This document shows positions 1-11,731 of a DNA stretch of 64,000 bases, piece by piece. Positions within the stretch are counted from its first letter, which is position 1. Each line of letters starts with the position of its first letter. Below the pieces are notes generated by a model. That model did not search any database and was not told where the DNA came from. It saw only the letters and a list, made by a program, of their open reading frames with translations. Position numbers and translations under genes: made by a program. Source of the stretch: Liolophura sinensis (Eukaryota; Mollusca; Polyplacophora; Chitonida; Chitonidae); NCBI RefSeq assembly GCF_032854445.1, contig NC_088302.1:29233979-29297978 (forward strand), given 5' to 3'.

Positions 1-2498
1 CTTGTATGACACACTTCCTGGACTGGTGAAACAAATCAATAGCTTTCCATGCTTTACATGATCATCCTGAAATCCAGGCCAACTTTCCAGTCAAATTCAG
101 CCAAGACAACATTCAAAGTTTACAGGACACATGAAAAGGAACAATAAAACAAGATTATGTTTATGTTGCCTATGACAAATATGCCCCAGTAATTCTGTTA
201 AAAAAAATTCACTTCGGTGGTAATTTTATACCCGTTAATTACCCTTCTATATTATGCATATTTTCCGTCAACAGTCAGATTTTTTCTGAAATTACATCAT
301 CTTTGATCTTGCTCTGAACTCGAGGAACAGTCCCCAAGTGCCCCGAGCCCTGTAAACCGTGTTACTGCAGTGTGGGCAAGGTGACATGTACAGGAATAGC
401 CGTGCATGGCTTCTTCGGGCCCGCGTAGTGCCCCCTCCGCCCGCCCCCATTCGGCCTGTTCCTCACACCCTCACTTGGCAGGACCTATTCAACCTATCCC
501 CCACTGAGTTCTTTTTAAACACGGATCATCGCTGATGTCACAGATGCAAGCTAATTAAGTTCCGGACTGACTGCTGGGGCCTTAACAAAATTGTACTTTG
601 AAGCCATTTTTATGCCCCAAAGTGAGAATTGAAAGATTTTTGTGTACTCTTATATGTTATTGCACATGATAATCTGCATATTAAGAAATAAAACCAAAGT
701 GTTTCATATATCCTGTAATATTTAAAATTAAGAACTTTCATACAATGACAGTCATAGCACAATTAACACATTACACACAAAGTCAAAATATGTGCTCACT
801 TATAGAATTATATATTCTACATCACCAAATGTGTTCAGCCAAGAATGAACAAGGAAATGTCAATGCATGCAAATGCAAAGTTCAAATAAGTGAAGGTCAA
901 AAAAGTGAAGGTCATGGTTTTTGAATACAAATAAAATAGAGCAGAGACATCTCCCTGAGGAAAATCTTGAAATGTGCTGTAGAAAAGTTTAAAAGACCAT
1001 GAAACATTCTATACGGTCAGATCAGCCTAAGGGCAATGTTACAACCTATTCCTGGGTCAACTGGGCATGCTCAACTCCCCAACGTTGTCCATCTTATTAT
1101 ACAGGTGGAACAATTAACCCACGAAAGGAATACATCCTCCGTATCAGTCCTCGAACCACAGGTATAAGGACAATTGTCAAAATTCACATGAAAGCTGTCA
1201 GCAGTGGAAATAAGGTATTAATTGGGCTACATGTTGCTCAACAAATTAAGACAAATTAAGAACAAAATGCAAACTACACTGTACGTGATTTTCTGCATGT
1301 GTGTACTTAATGTAGTTCACAGAATCAAATGTATCAAGTGAAACTGAGCTGGGCCGGTAATGACGCAGGTATGATCACATCATCACATAATTAAATAATC
1401 GTGAAACAGATGGGGTGCAGGATGAAGATCATATTATCTATATATCCATCGTAAATGGAATTTCACTATATATTTCTGTGATACTATGAAAAACATAATT
1501 ATTATTATATATATATTTCTGTAGTTTTAGGGATTCATTCCAGGCTAATTTACTCTTCTGGTTTACATGTACCAGAGAAATGCTTTGATGTTCACAGATA
1601 ACATCATATCCCAGGGGGACAGTCATATAGCATATGCATATCTAACCTAGCTGCACATGCCTGAATACAAGTGTTTGCATGATGTTCACAGGTAGTGATA
1701 CAAAAGCAATAATCAATATTAACAGTAAAACATTTTTGAAGCAACTTCCATATTTAAAAGTTTTGTCAGTTGCACTCATTAACTTTGATGCTGAAACTTA
1801 AATTTGTCATCCTACTTTCCAAACATCCTACCTCAGGACATATTTCTTAGATCCTTGGAACTATTAGAATCAGGGACAATAAGTCAAGGGGGATATTTCA
1901 GGTCAAACACAATAAAGTTTGATCAGGTTAAACAAAGTAATATTTGATCAGGTCAAACACAGTAAAGTTTGATGAGGTCAAACACAATAAAGTTTCATCA
2001 ATCGCTTTTCTCCTGAATATGCATACTGTGAACTTAAAATTTCAACCAATAAGGGACAAGCCTAGTTACACTAGTCTTACATAAACATGTAAAAACTAAA
2101 AAAACACAACACCACCAGTTAAGAAGGCTACTTCTTGACCATGATAGCCATGACACTCCCTCTGGCTTGAAAAAATTTCCATCTGCTCAGCTAGATGAAG
2201 ATTAATTTGGTCTCTGTAGTACATAGGCTCAGACGTGTGTGCCATGTACAAAACCAGAAGGAAAATAATACACTGTGAATCTAGGTGAAGCCACGATATT
2301 TACAGTTAATCTTCTAACCAATTTGCCTACACATACATCAACATTAACATCAGCTGCCTCACTATCCGCACAATAACTACAAACTCCAGCTGCGAACTAT
2401 GTGGCTTCGATCGTCATAAAAACAGGTATCCCCCTAGTGGGTTCATATCATGCAATCATTTTCTGAACATGTCTGTATAATGAGGTCTTGGATCCTAC
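1..2498. other. Presumed unc-13 intron, left edge
   Basis: No supported exon is seen here. The region at about 300-530 is GC-rich and CpG-containing, with a GGGGCGGGCGGAGGGGGC box on the minus strand and a CRE-like TGACATCA, so it could be regulatory. A 25-bp tandem repeat lies at 1900-2000. The rest is AT-rich with short homopolymers. Confidence 0.5.
1899..2003. repeat. 25-bp tandem repeat, 4 copies
   Basis: The unit ggtcaaacacaataaagttt plus gatca recurs at 1901, 1926, 1951 and 1976 with a few substitutions in each copy. Confidence 0.9.
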
Positions 2499-2534
2499 CT
2501 TCAGCCAACATCCTCGAAACAACATCCAGACTTG
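2499..2534 (-). CDS. Candidate 36-nt microexon of unc-13
   Basis: On the minus strand, acceptor ttataacag and donor CTGAAG|gtagga bound exactly twelve codons, QVWMLFRGCWLK, with phase 0 at both ends. It would insert after the phase-0 exons at 25.6, 21.3 or 11.7 kb. The core M-L-F-R-G-C-W resembles W-L-F-K-G-C-C at the start of the 11.7-kb exon, and loosely S-L-W-F-K-G-G, which in vertebrate Munc13 follows the RAFNKV helix. The polypyrimidine tract is poor, and a 36-nt match can occur by chance. Confidence 0.3.
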
Positions 2535-4172
2535 CTGTTATAACACGTTTACAGACCTTCAGATGGTCTTAAGGTTGTTTTTAAAACCAATGTATGATAT
2601 CAAAATGTTAAAAAAGCATCCATAAATTGTTTTTTTTTTTTTGTTTTTGTCTTGTGGTGGCCGTTAATCAGTTGACAATCAGAGTTTATTTTTATGACAT
2701 GCTTTTAACTAAGTTCAGAAATTTCCAATAATATATGCATCAAAATAATAAAAGTAATTATGACCTTTTTTTTTAACAAAATCTACATTTTTATTTAACA
2801 GTCATTAAAAGTGAAAACACTGATCACTATATCCAGAAAATAACACTTGCTCTCAATGGAGAGGTCAAAGTTAAACATATGCTAAAAAGCAAGATACATT
2901 ATTATGCAATGCCATTATTAATAATTCAGGTCCATAACCATACAAGATGAAGAAGAGATGCCTGATATTTTTAAAACACATTTGATCCCCATCATGTTTA
3001 AAGCAGAGTACCGTTTTAAATTCTACAAGTTTCAATTAGCCCCAAAGCATGCAACACTTTTAACAAAAAAAAAAAAAAGATACATAAAATGAGAAATGAT
3101 TTCCAAAAAAATTCAAAGCAGATGAGTTTTCCTTCTGATACGGTGATTTTTTTGAAGGAGTAAATTAAAGCAGATTAAACTGCGGTGAAAGAATGTCAAT
3201 TATCCTGATATGAAACCTCATTTATATTTGTTTATTATATTTAATAAACAAACAAATGATAATCTCTGAAGCCCAATATTGTTATTGGAGTTGATTAACA
3301 AAGAATTATCGGATAACCTAAACTCCCTGTTAAGAGACATGAAAACTGCTCTGACCTTGACAAAAGATATTAGAGATCAATTTTCGCATGTGATTATTAA
3401 AGGCCGCGGTATCAATGATCAGTTCTCCAAACAACAGAGATCTATAAGCTATGGTTCTAAAGATTTATCTCACCAACACCACTGACAATCGCATTATTAC
3501 GAACATTAATGAATGTTCCTGGTTGCACAAATCTCTCCCGGATCTGACAAATTCAGGAACAATTTTCTGACTGGACGTAACTTTGGCAGAATTCTTCTTC
3601 ATTTGTTACAATAATTTCATTACAAAAGTTGAAAGATCATATTTCCATACCCTTAAGTACAAATTCAAATCTGTAAAGTCTAAAACTATATTTTTTTTTC
3701 AAATCCCTGCATGATATTACTTTTGCAAATATCATATCACTGCTTCGAATTCAACATTATTTCCTAGTTTTAATTTTTTAAGGGCATGTTCTAAATTCAC
3801 TCAAGGTAGGGTCCTTCACATTTAAAACACAGCATGCAGTTATATGCTGATGCCTTGACAATAGCTGAACATATGCTCGTGAACGGAAAAATTCGCAATT
3901 CATAACTGAACCAGGTTGTTAACGAGCGCAGCAAAGTGAAGAAGTTGTAAACATCCTGACCCTGTATCTCCGTGCTCATAAAACAACGCTAATGTATCAG
4001 GGAAAACTCAGGAGGCCAGGCAATCAATATTGAGTACGTGCGTCAAACTTGCCATCTTTCTCTAATCAGGTGACATAATCGGCAGTATAGGTTTAGCGCT
4101 ATCATAGAACATATCTTACTGATGCTAACTCCTTTTGTGAAAGGAGTTAAAGGTGCTCAAACATTAAAAGTT

Positions 4173-4392
4173 CTAAGGTGGGCTTTACAGACCATATCTA
4201 TCGAGTTAGGAACTCTGACGTCACAGGAAGTTTAAATGAATGTTGGAATAACTCTTTTTACTTATAAGTAAAAGATTACTGCAATAATGTTCCACAAAAA
4301 TTCCATCCTTGAATCTGGTGAACATCAGGGAAGAAAGGTGATGTGATGTCAGAGTTCCTAGATACCGTCAGAATGGCTCATACAGCCCACAA
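4173..4392. mobile_element. MITE-like palindromic element
   Basis: The left arm tgggctttacag..., running to ggaactctgacgtcac, is the imperfect reverse complement of the right arm gtgatgtcagagttcc..., running to tacagccca, over about 48 bp. The termini are TGGGCT/AGCCCA. The interior includes an 18-bp perfect palindrome, ttttacttataagtaaaa. There is no coding capacity. This is the form of a non-autonomous DNA transposon, but I saw no clear target-site duplication. Confidence 0.45.
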
Positions 4393-5195
4393 CAGTATTG
4401 AAATATCTGAATGCCTTTCAACACTTACTAAAGAAATCAGAAAAAATAAATGAAAGTATTTTTACTCATAGTTTTCAGTTGCCTGTGTGATGAACCTTAC
4501 TTCATACTTTAGGTTTCTTTTACTTAAATGTCAGCAATTACAATTTAGAAATAAAAAAAAATTACTTTTTGGACATTTTCAATGTATTAAACTTGCTCTT
4601 ACAGTAATGTTGGAACTTGGTTTGTCCTTATAAGCAAGGAAAAGGAGAAAAAGATTTGCTGTTGTTTCATGGTTTTGTAATTTTACAACTATAACATCTG
4701 ACAGAAATCATTGGGAACCTAAACAAAGCCAGAGATGAGTTAGCTGATATGAAGGTCATGCATCAATGTATTATAGCTGAAAATCTCATGGGTAAATAAC
4801 ACAGTACAGCTTCTCCCTGGGCCAACCAAATGGCTAGAATTCACATCCACTGTTACTATATATATATATATACATGCAAACAAGCAGAGTCATGGTGTTA
4901 TAGTGCTAGAACGCTCTGTCATTCATGAGCATTGTAGACTACACCAGAGAATTTAAAGTACACTTCTGTCCTGAGAGGTATAAACTGTACTGTGGCTGCA
5001 ATAAGGTAGCATCGATAAAACTAGGTACCATGATAATCAACATCACTGGAAGCTCTCATGAATGAAATGTTCAGGCAACAATGATCGAGTGAAATCGCAG
5101 CGAGATAGGACATCCTAGACCAAAACAATCTGAGATACATCCAACACAAACGGCAATCATATACATGTACACAGCATTCAATACATTGTTACATT

Positions 5196-5345
5196 TCATA
5201 AATTCATTTGTTTTATTGGTGTTTTATGCCGAACTCAGGAGTATTTCACTTATATGACGGCAGCCAGCATTATATGGTGGGAGGAAAACCCATGACCATC
5301 CACAGGTTTCTGCGGACCTTCCCATGTACCGCCAGAGAGGACATT
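5196..5345 (-). mobile_element. SINE-A fragment
   Basis: The sequence ttgttttattggtgttttatgcc..., then gcagccagcattat and accatccacagg, matches the tail half of the SINE-A family defined by the complete copy at 57.2 kb, in reverse. The tRNA-like head is missing. Confidence 0.8.
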
Positions 5346-5471
5346 TTCATATAAGAAGTATTGTTTAAGATTGTGAATATACAATTGATCTCCATAATTC
5401 ATGCAATTCATTGAACATTGCTGAAAATAAAAGGCAGGGAGTCTAATACATCCAAATTGGGAGGATTTAGA

Positions 5472-5814
5472 GTGAGTGAGTGAGTGAGTGAGTGAGTGCT
5501 TGGGGTTTATCGTCATACTCAACAATTTTTCAGTCATATGATGACGAAGGAATCCTTAGGGTGCATGTACGTGTAATGTGCCTCCTTGTTGCAGGACGGA
5601 TTTCCACTGCTCTTTTATTTAGTGCTGCTTCACTGAGACGACTTACCGAAGGCATGTAAGCCGCCCTGCCTGAGCCATTATACTGATACGGGTCAACCAG
5701 TCATTGCACTATCCCCTTCATGCTGAACGCCAAGCGAGGAAGTCACAACTTCCTCTTTTAAAGTCTTAGGTATGACTCGATCAAGGATTGATCCTGGATC
5801 TACCGGTCCCGAGA
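5472..5814 (-). mobile_element. SINE-B copy with 10-bp target-site duplication
   Basis: A GAGTGAGTGAGTG tail leads into cttggggtttatcgtcatac and the SINE-B body (cctccttgttgcaggacgga, gccattatactgatacgggt, aagtcttaggtatgactcga). The flanks aggatttaga at 5462-5471 and 5815-5824 are identical target-site duplications. The tRNA-like 5' end is truncated by about 50 nt, as incomplete reverse transcription would leave it. Confidence 0.88.
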
Positions 5815-5867
5815 AGGATTTAGACATTGTACATTTATACTGTTACAACTCTATTTGTTATAGTCTA

Positions 5868-6085
5868 ATTTATTTATTTATTTATTTGATTGGTGTTTTA
5901 TGCCACGGCGGCCAGCATTATGGTGAGTGGAAAAAAAGCACAGCCCAGGGGAAACCCATGACCATCCGCAGGTTGTTGACAGACCTTCCCACGTACGACC
6001 AGAGAGGAAGCCAGCATGAGCCAGACTTGAACTCACAGTGATCGGATTGGTGAGAGGCTCCTGGGTCATTACCCTGCACTAATTA
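5868..6085 (-). mobile_element. SINE-A copy
   Basis: The tail tttatttatttatttgattg is followed by gtgttttatgcc, cagcattatggtg, gaaacccatgaccatccgca and the promoter-proximal ttgaactcacagtg and attggtgagaggctcctggg. Orientation is minus. The last part of the tRNA-like head is eroded, and a short segment after gttttatgcc is deleted. Confidence 0.85.
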
Positions 6086-6449
6086 GTTCCAGACATCTAC
6101 ATGTATACTAGATGGTCATTAATTAATATTACTGTAACATTAATACACTTTCATTTTTGTTGTTTCCCTCTACAAGATTTCAAATAAATTTATTCATGTA
6201 GGTAAAAAAAAAACAAATCTTAACTCTTGGATGGACAAGAGTGACTGACAAAATCCTTTGACAGAGGTATAAAATAAGTTACATTTATGTACATCAAACA
6301 AAATTAATGCAGACATCCAAAGAAAATTTCAAACGAAATCTTTGAAGTTTAGGCCTGTGTGGATATAGTTTACTACATAAAACTATCAAAACAATTGTTA
6401 TTTATGTGAGAAAACAATTGAAATCAACTTTCTTTTATACATCATCCTA

Positions 6450-6656
6450 TTTCTTCTAAAATTTGGGACAGCTGGTCTGCTCATTTTAGCCAATATATAT
6501 GTAATTCTAGCAGGAAATTTAAGTTTCTTTTTTCTCACATGGTCAGACAATCTAATGAACAACATACTCATATCTTTACGTTTCCAAAAGGCTGGTAAAG
6601 AAATGTAATATTCTACTTTCAACACTACTAATATCTGTCCCAAATTTTAGAAGAAA
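6450..6656. repeat. 22-bp perfect inverted repeat, 163-bp spacer
   Basis: The arm at 6450-6471 (tttcttctaaaatttgggac plus ag) is the exact reverse complement of 6635-6656. The arms do not extend further inward. It could be the ends of a small non-autonomous transposon. Confidence 0.75.
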
Positions 6657-7024
6657 ATTCTTTCACTTTGCATTTTATTACGGATAAAGACTAGCAGTAC
6701 TCATGGATAAATGAACTCTTTCAGTTTAATTTTGCAACTGCATGATACTAGATCTAGTTTATGGTTTGGTTTGATGCTTTATATTGTACCACCTCAAAAT
6801 GCTTGACTCACTACACTAACAGTGATGTTTACATATCTGCAATTGCAACAAGGTATCCTGACCATGCCTTACCAAACCTCCGCAAGCAAGGCTACACCCT
6901 GCACCGATGCAGCATCAGCAATATTCACAAGTACAGTTTTATAGGTGAAGGGATAATGGTGTCAATTACTACTTGAATAAAAAATATATGGATTGACCAT
7001 CCGTGACCAGAAAGCTCTCAATCT

Positions 7025-7245
7025 TCACTGTTTGACACACTGTTTTCTCATGTTTGTAAGGTGTCTACTCAAGCATAATTGTTTAAGGCATCATTCTGTG
7101 TACACTGATAAAATTATACTATTTGTGAAGCCCTGAAATTGGCCACCCAAACCAATGTAGCTTTGACTTCAAAATAAAAATGTGCATAAATTGCACTGAA
7201 AGTTTCTCTTTAATGCGACAAAACGTTCAAGAATTAGGGCAGATA
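7025..7245 (+). repeat. Dispersed repeat, copy 1 (copy 2 at 63.7 kb)
   Basis: Shared blocks include catgtttg-aaggtgt, ggcat-attctgtgta-actg, ataaaatta-ac, ttgtgaagcc and aattggcca-cca-accaatg, then a conserved a-taaattgca. They appear in the same order and orientation at 63.68-63.9 kb. The family is unknown. Confidence 0.7.
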
Positions 7246-8379
7246 CATGCAGCACTGACAGATACATGTATGTTCTCACAAGCACCTCAGATAATTAATG
7301 GCTGTATAAGAACATCGCATCAATGCAAAATGGTAAATCCCTGATGAAAACAGGATAAAGCTTGATCCAGCCAGCCATCAGGCTTATGTCTACAAGCTTT
7401 GTACCTGACACAGAGAGTCAGAGAATAGACAGGTCGACAAGCTTCTAAATGAGCCGAGCTAGGACATCAATGGAGTCGGCATAATCCATAAAAGACCTTA
7501 ATTCCTAGATGAAAAGAAGCTCAAGGGGGGTGTAATTGATAATCAATGTGGCAGTCAACAGCGCACATTGAACACATTGATTACACTTTTTTCAGCAGGT
7601 AAAGGTGATGCTTTGGAACCTCACCTGAAGCCGGAGACAATGGCCACCCAGGTAATTTGAGAGGACAATGCTCTGGGCACATTCCAACTCTCTTACATTA
7701 AACACAACGATTGCAGTTAAAGCAAGAGGCAAAGAGAGAGTATGGCACCTAAGAATCAATAGTCGACGTTGAAAGCTTGGTAAAGAGCGCGAAATGGACA
7801 TTAGTCCTGAGCCATCGATATGAAAGATGAGGTGAGAGATGGATGTTGGAGGGTACTACAAGAGCCAAGCCCTGACTGACACTAAGTAAATCAGGTAATT
7901 CACATTCAAGTGTACCAGAGATTACCAATGCATACACTGTAAGTCAGGGCGATTCATCAACTTAGGTATTCAAGCACAGGACTTTTGGCTGTGGATCGAC
8001 CAATACAAGCGTATAGGTAACAATATACTTCAGGACTGCTATGACCATTTTCACATCTACAAATTATGAGGATTCAAAATGCAAAAATTCCAGGGGCTGA
8101 TTCATAATCATTGATTCGCATACAGGAAACTGTTCAACCTGGATTGAAATTGCTTTATATGCCTACTGATTGGTGTATAGCGCCTCCCAGGTCCCTGTTG
8201 TGCAAACACAGTTTTTATTTTTGAATCCCAATGAATCGCACATAGATTCCTATCAAAACAGCTTAAGGCTTCCTTTGTTTCCCTGCATAATACTTGAGAC
8301 TCACACATAGGCGTTCCTTCATGAATCAATACAAACACTGATCATATCTGAGTCCTAGAAATTCACATATACCTGCAAT

Positions 8380-9125
8380 ACAGGTGTAACTGACTGGCTA
8401 GACCCAGATTCACATACGGGTGTCCCTGACTGACTAAACCAAGATTCACATACGGGGGTCCCTGACGGACTAGACCAAGATTCATATACGGGTGTCCCTG
8501 GCTGACTAGACCAAGATTCATATACTGGTGTCCCTGACTGACTAGACTAAGATTCACATACGGGTGCAACTGACTGACCAAGATTCACATATCGGTGTCC
8601 CTGACTGACCAGACCAAGATTCACATATGGGGGTCCCTGACTGACTAGATCAAGATTCACATACGGGTGTAACTGACTGACTAGACCAAGATTCACATAT
8701 CGGTGTCCCTCACTGACTAGACCAAGATTCACATATGGGGGTCCCCGACTGACTAGATCAAGACTCACATACGGGTGTAACTGACTGACTAGACCAAGAT
8801 TCACATATCGGTGTCCCTGACTGACTAGACCAAGATTCACATATGGGTGTCCCTGACGGACTAGACCAAGATTCATATACGGGTGTCCCTGACTGACTAG
8901 ACCAAGATTCATATACAGGTGTCCCTGACTGACTAGACCAAGATTCATATACGGGTGTCCCTGACTGACTAGACCAAGATTCACATATAGGTGTAACTGA
9001 CTGACTAGACCAAGATTCACATATAGGTGTAACTGACTGACTAGACCAAGATTCACATACAGGTGTAACTGACAGACTAGACCAAGATTCACATACAGGT
9101 GCCCCCGACTGACAAGACTAAGATT
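8380..9125. repeat. 36-bp minisatellite, about 20 copies
   Basis: The unit is agattcacatatgggtgtcc plus ctgactgactagacca. Because 36 is a multiple of three and the unit lacks stops, a long minus-strand frame stays open (VSQGHPYVNLGL repeated). The unit shares the core gattcacatacaggtgtccctg with the adjoining 54-bp array, so both probably derive from one ancestor. A degenerate lead-in starts near 8280. I do not call the frames protein-coding. Confidence 0.95.
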
Positions 9126-10052
9126 CACATACATATGTCCCTGCAGTACAAACACTGCTTGGATTGAGAGCTGGAGATTCACATACATGTGTCCTTCTTG
9201 TACAAACACTGCTAGGATTGAGAGCTGGGGATTCACATACATGTGTCCCTGCAGAACACACACTGCTTGGATTGAGAGCTGGGGATTCACATAGATGTGT
9301 TCTTGTTGTACAAACACTGCTAGGATTGAGAGCTGGGGATTCACATACACATGTCTCTGCAGTACAAACACTGCTAGGATTGAGAGCTGGGGATTCACAT
9401 ACAAGTGTCCCTGCAGTACAAACACTGCTAGGATTGAGAGCTGGAGATTCACATACATGTGTCCTTCTTGTACAAACACTGCTAGGATTGAGTCCCATGG
9501 ATCCCATACATATATCCCTACAGTACAAACACTGCTAGGATTGAGGGCTCCGAATTCACATACATGTGTCCTTGTTGTACAAACATTGCTAGGATTGAGA
9601 GCTGGGGATTCACATACATGTGACCCTGCAGTACAAACACTGTTTGGATTGATAGCTGGGGATTCACATACAAGTGTCCCTGCAATACAAACACTGCTGG
9701 GATTGAGAGCTGGGGATTCACATACATGTGTCCTTGTTGTACAAACACTGCTAGGATTGAGAGCTGGGGATTCACATGCATGTGTCTCTGCAGTACAAAC
9801 ACTGCTGGGATTGAGAGCTGGGGATTCACATGCATGTGTCCTCGTTGTACAAACACTGCAAGGATTGAGAGCTGGGGATTCACATACATATGTCCCTGCA
9901 GTACAAACACTGCTAGGATTGAGAGCTGGGGATTCACATACATGTGACCCTGCAGTACAAACACTGCTAGGATTGAGAGCTGGGGATTCACATACATGTG
10001 TCCCTGCAGAACAAACACTGCCAGGATTGAGAGCTTGGGATTCACATAAAGG
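9126..10052. repeat. 54-bp minisatellite, about 17 copies
   Basis: The unit is tacaaacactgctaggattg, agagctggggattcacatac, atgtgtccctgcag. It is open on both strands in several frames (for example LLGLRAGDSHTCVPAVQT on plus and ILAVFVLQGHMYVNPQLS on minus), as expected for an 18-codon unit without stops rather than for overlapping genes. Alternate copies end in -ctgcag or -ttgttg, hinting at a higher-order pattern. Degenerate relics continue to about 10190. Confidence 0.95.
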
Positions 10053-10947
10053 AGAGCAGTCAACAGAAAATAATTAAGCCTCATAAATTAAAATTTAATG
10101 CAGGTGTTAACAGCCGAGTTGATACAATGTCTCTAAGGATTCACATGTACATATAGGATTGCATACTGGTGTCCAGTTACATGAGATTCATTCAGAATAT
10201 ACAAGAATGTGACCTGGAATTAATCTGTAAGCAGCTGGTTAAGGTTAATAACAAGTAAGTGTGGTGCAGGAATCTAGCAAATTTACACATAGGATATACT
10301 GGTATCAGAGGCAACATTAATGGGAGTCCCTAGTACTATTAGTAACTACTCTGGTCGCACATCATATGTATTTGTGAGCACAGAGCAGCTGTTTTGATAA
10401 GAAATTAATTGTGTACTGTTGTCATATTATTACATGTCACAAAAAATAATCTTGATCTCACCCTGATTATACTCAGACTGAAAACTGTTACAGTGCATTA
10501 AGAACACTGTAAAGATATACTGATACATGTTCCCTGAAACTGTTACATTGTCCATTTCATCCCACATTTGATCCCATGTTCCTACAGCCACACTTTCAAT
10601 CTATCCTTCAAAAACTTGCCCATCTCCGCAAAAAACCCACAGTTTGGCAGCCTATACATTAAGGTGGCTGATATTCTACACACAGCCCATTAAGTATCAT
10701 CAGCATATAACTGCTGTCCCTGAAGTACAATTACAGAACTAGAGCAAAGTAAATTAAAGTCCAGTTTCCCCATACACTTGTAGGACAATATATGGTAAAT
10801 AGTCTAACACTTCCCTCATGACAATAGTTGCACATTTTGTCGATTCCTAGAGCTCTGTTTGACTTCAAAAGATATTTTTAGGTTTGTTTGGAAGGCTGGG
10901 TGGTATACTGTTGGAGAAAGAAAATTTATCTGCTTCAAAAAATTATT

Positions 10948-11157
10948 GCACTTTCTGGGGTGATACTTCAGCTAATTTACTGTAGTAGGACAGGAATGGT
11001 TTGAACTACATGTATTAACCACAGACCAAATTCCTTCCCAGGACATTGCTCCACAAATACAGATGGGACAGTGTAATTACATGTATGTATTACTGAGATT
11101 TGACATTTTGAGGCTAGCATAGCTCTAACACACATCTACATACTGCTGTATACACAC

Positions 11158-11209
<52 letters not shown>

Positions 11210-11225
11210 TCACCCCAGAAAGTGC
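10948..11225. repeat. 18-bp inverted repeat enclosing a TA microsatellite
   Basis: The arm gcactttctggggtgata (10948-10965) is the exact reverse complement of 11208-11225. Just inside the right arm lies a TA run at about 11160-11207. The structure could be a small DNA transposon with terminal inverted repeats, but no target duplication was seen. Confidence 0.75.
11160..11209. repeat. (TA)n microsatellite
   Basis: An almost uninterrupted TA run of about 48 bp. Confidence 0.97.
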
Positions 11226-11731
11226 CAAATGTATAGGCATACATTCTGCACAAGAACTTGCCAGGGTATTATGACACTCTGTGGTGCGTATGCACCCATC
11301 TGTAATCTAAGAATTGATGTACAATATTGCTCAGTGATATTTGGATACTGCCATACATATCTGTTCAAGTGAGAGGTCAAAGATATCATTATATTGTCTA
11401 GACTTGAAATTCATATTTTTCTCAGAAGCCTTTATAAATGGGGTCACTCCATAAAATCCATTTTCAAATAAAATTTCTACATAAACTTGCTCGATCTCAC
11501 ATATATACTCAGCAGAATATATATACACCATTGATGCAAGCTGTTACCTGAAAATGAAATAGTCAATTTTTATACTTCGTAGAGCTCTCCATAAATCATT
11601 TTCACATTACCATATGTCTTAAGATTTTATCTGTATAAGGCCAGACCAAAAAATTTACACATGTATAAAAAAAATAGTGTTCTTTTCTTTCCAAATTTTC
11701 TTTTCAAATGACTTGGTCGAATTAAACTCAC

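Larger units (their letters stand above)
2535..11731. other. Presumed unc-13 intron: SINEs, palindromic elements and minisatellites
   Basis: This is minus-strand intron between the 11.7-kb first exon and the candidate microexon. It holds a MITE-like palindrome (4.2-4.4 kb), two SINE-A copies and a SINE-B copy (5.2-6.1 kb), a 22-bp inverted repeat (6.45-6.66 kb), a dispersed repeat copy (7.0-7.25 kb), the 36- and 54-bp satellites (8.4-10.05 kb) and a TA microsatellite inside an 18-bp inverted repeat (10.95-11.23 kb). A 68-codon plus-strand frame at 3279-3485 looks helix-forming but is not recognised. The remainder shows nothing I can support. Confidence 0.5.

Noticed and set aside
8547-9479. 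310-codon minus-strand open frame
   Set aside because: It lies wholly within the 36- and 54-bp tandem arrays; open because the units are multiples of three without stops.
8380-10052. Regular repeats considered as a CRISPR array
   Set aside because: There are no unique spacers between repeats; units abut directly, and the genome is eukaryotic.
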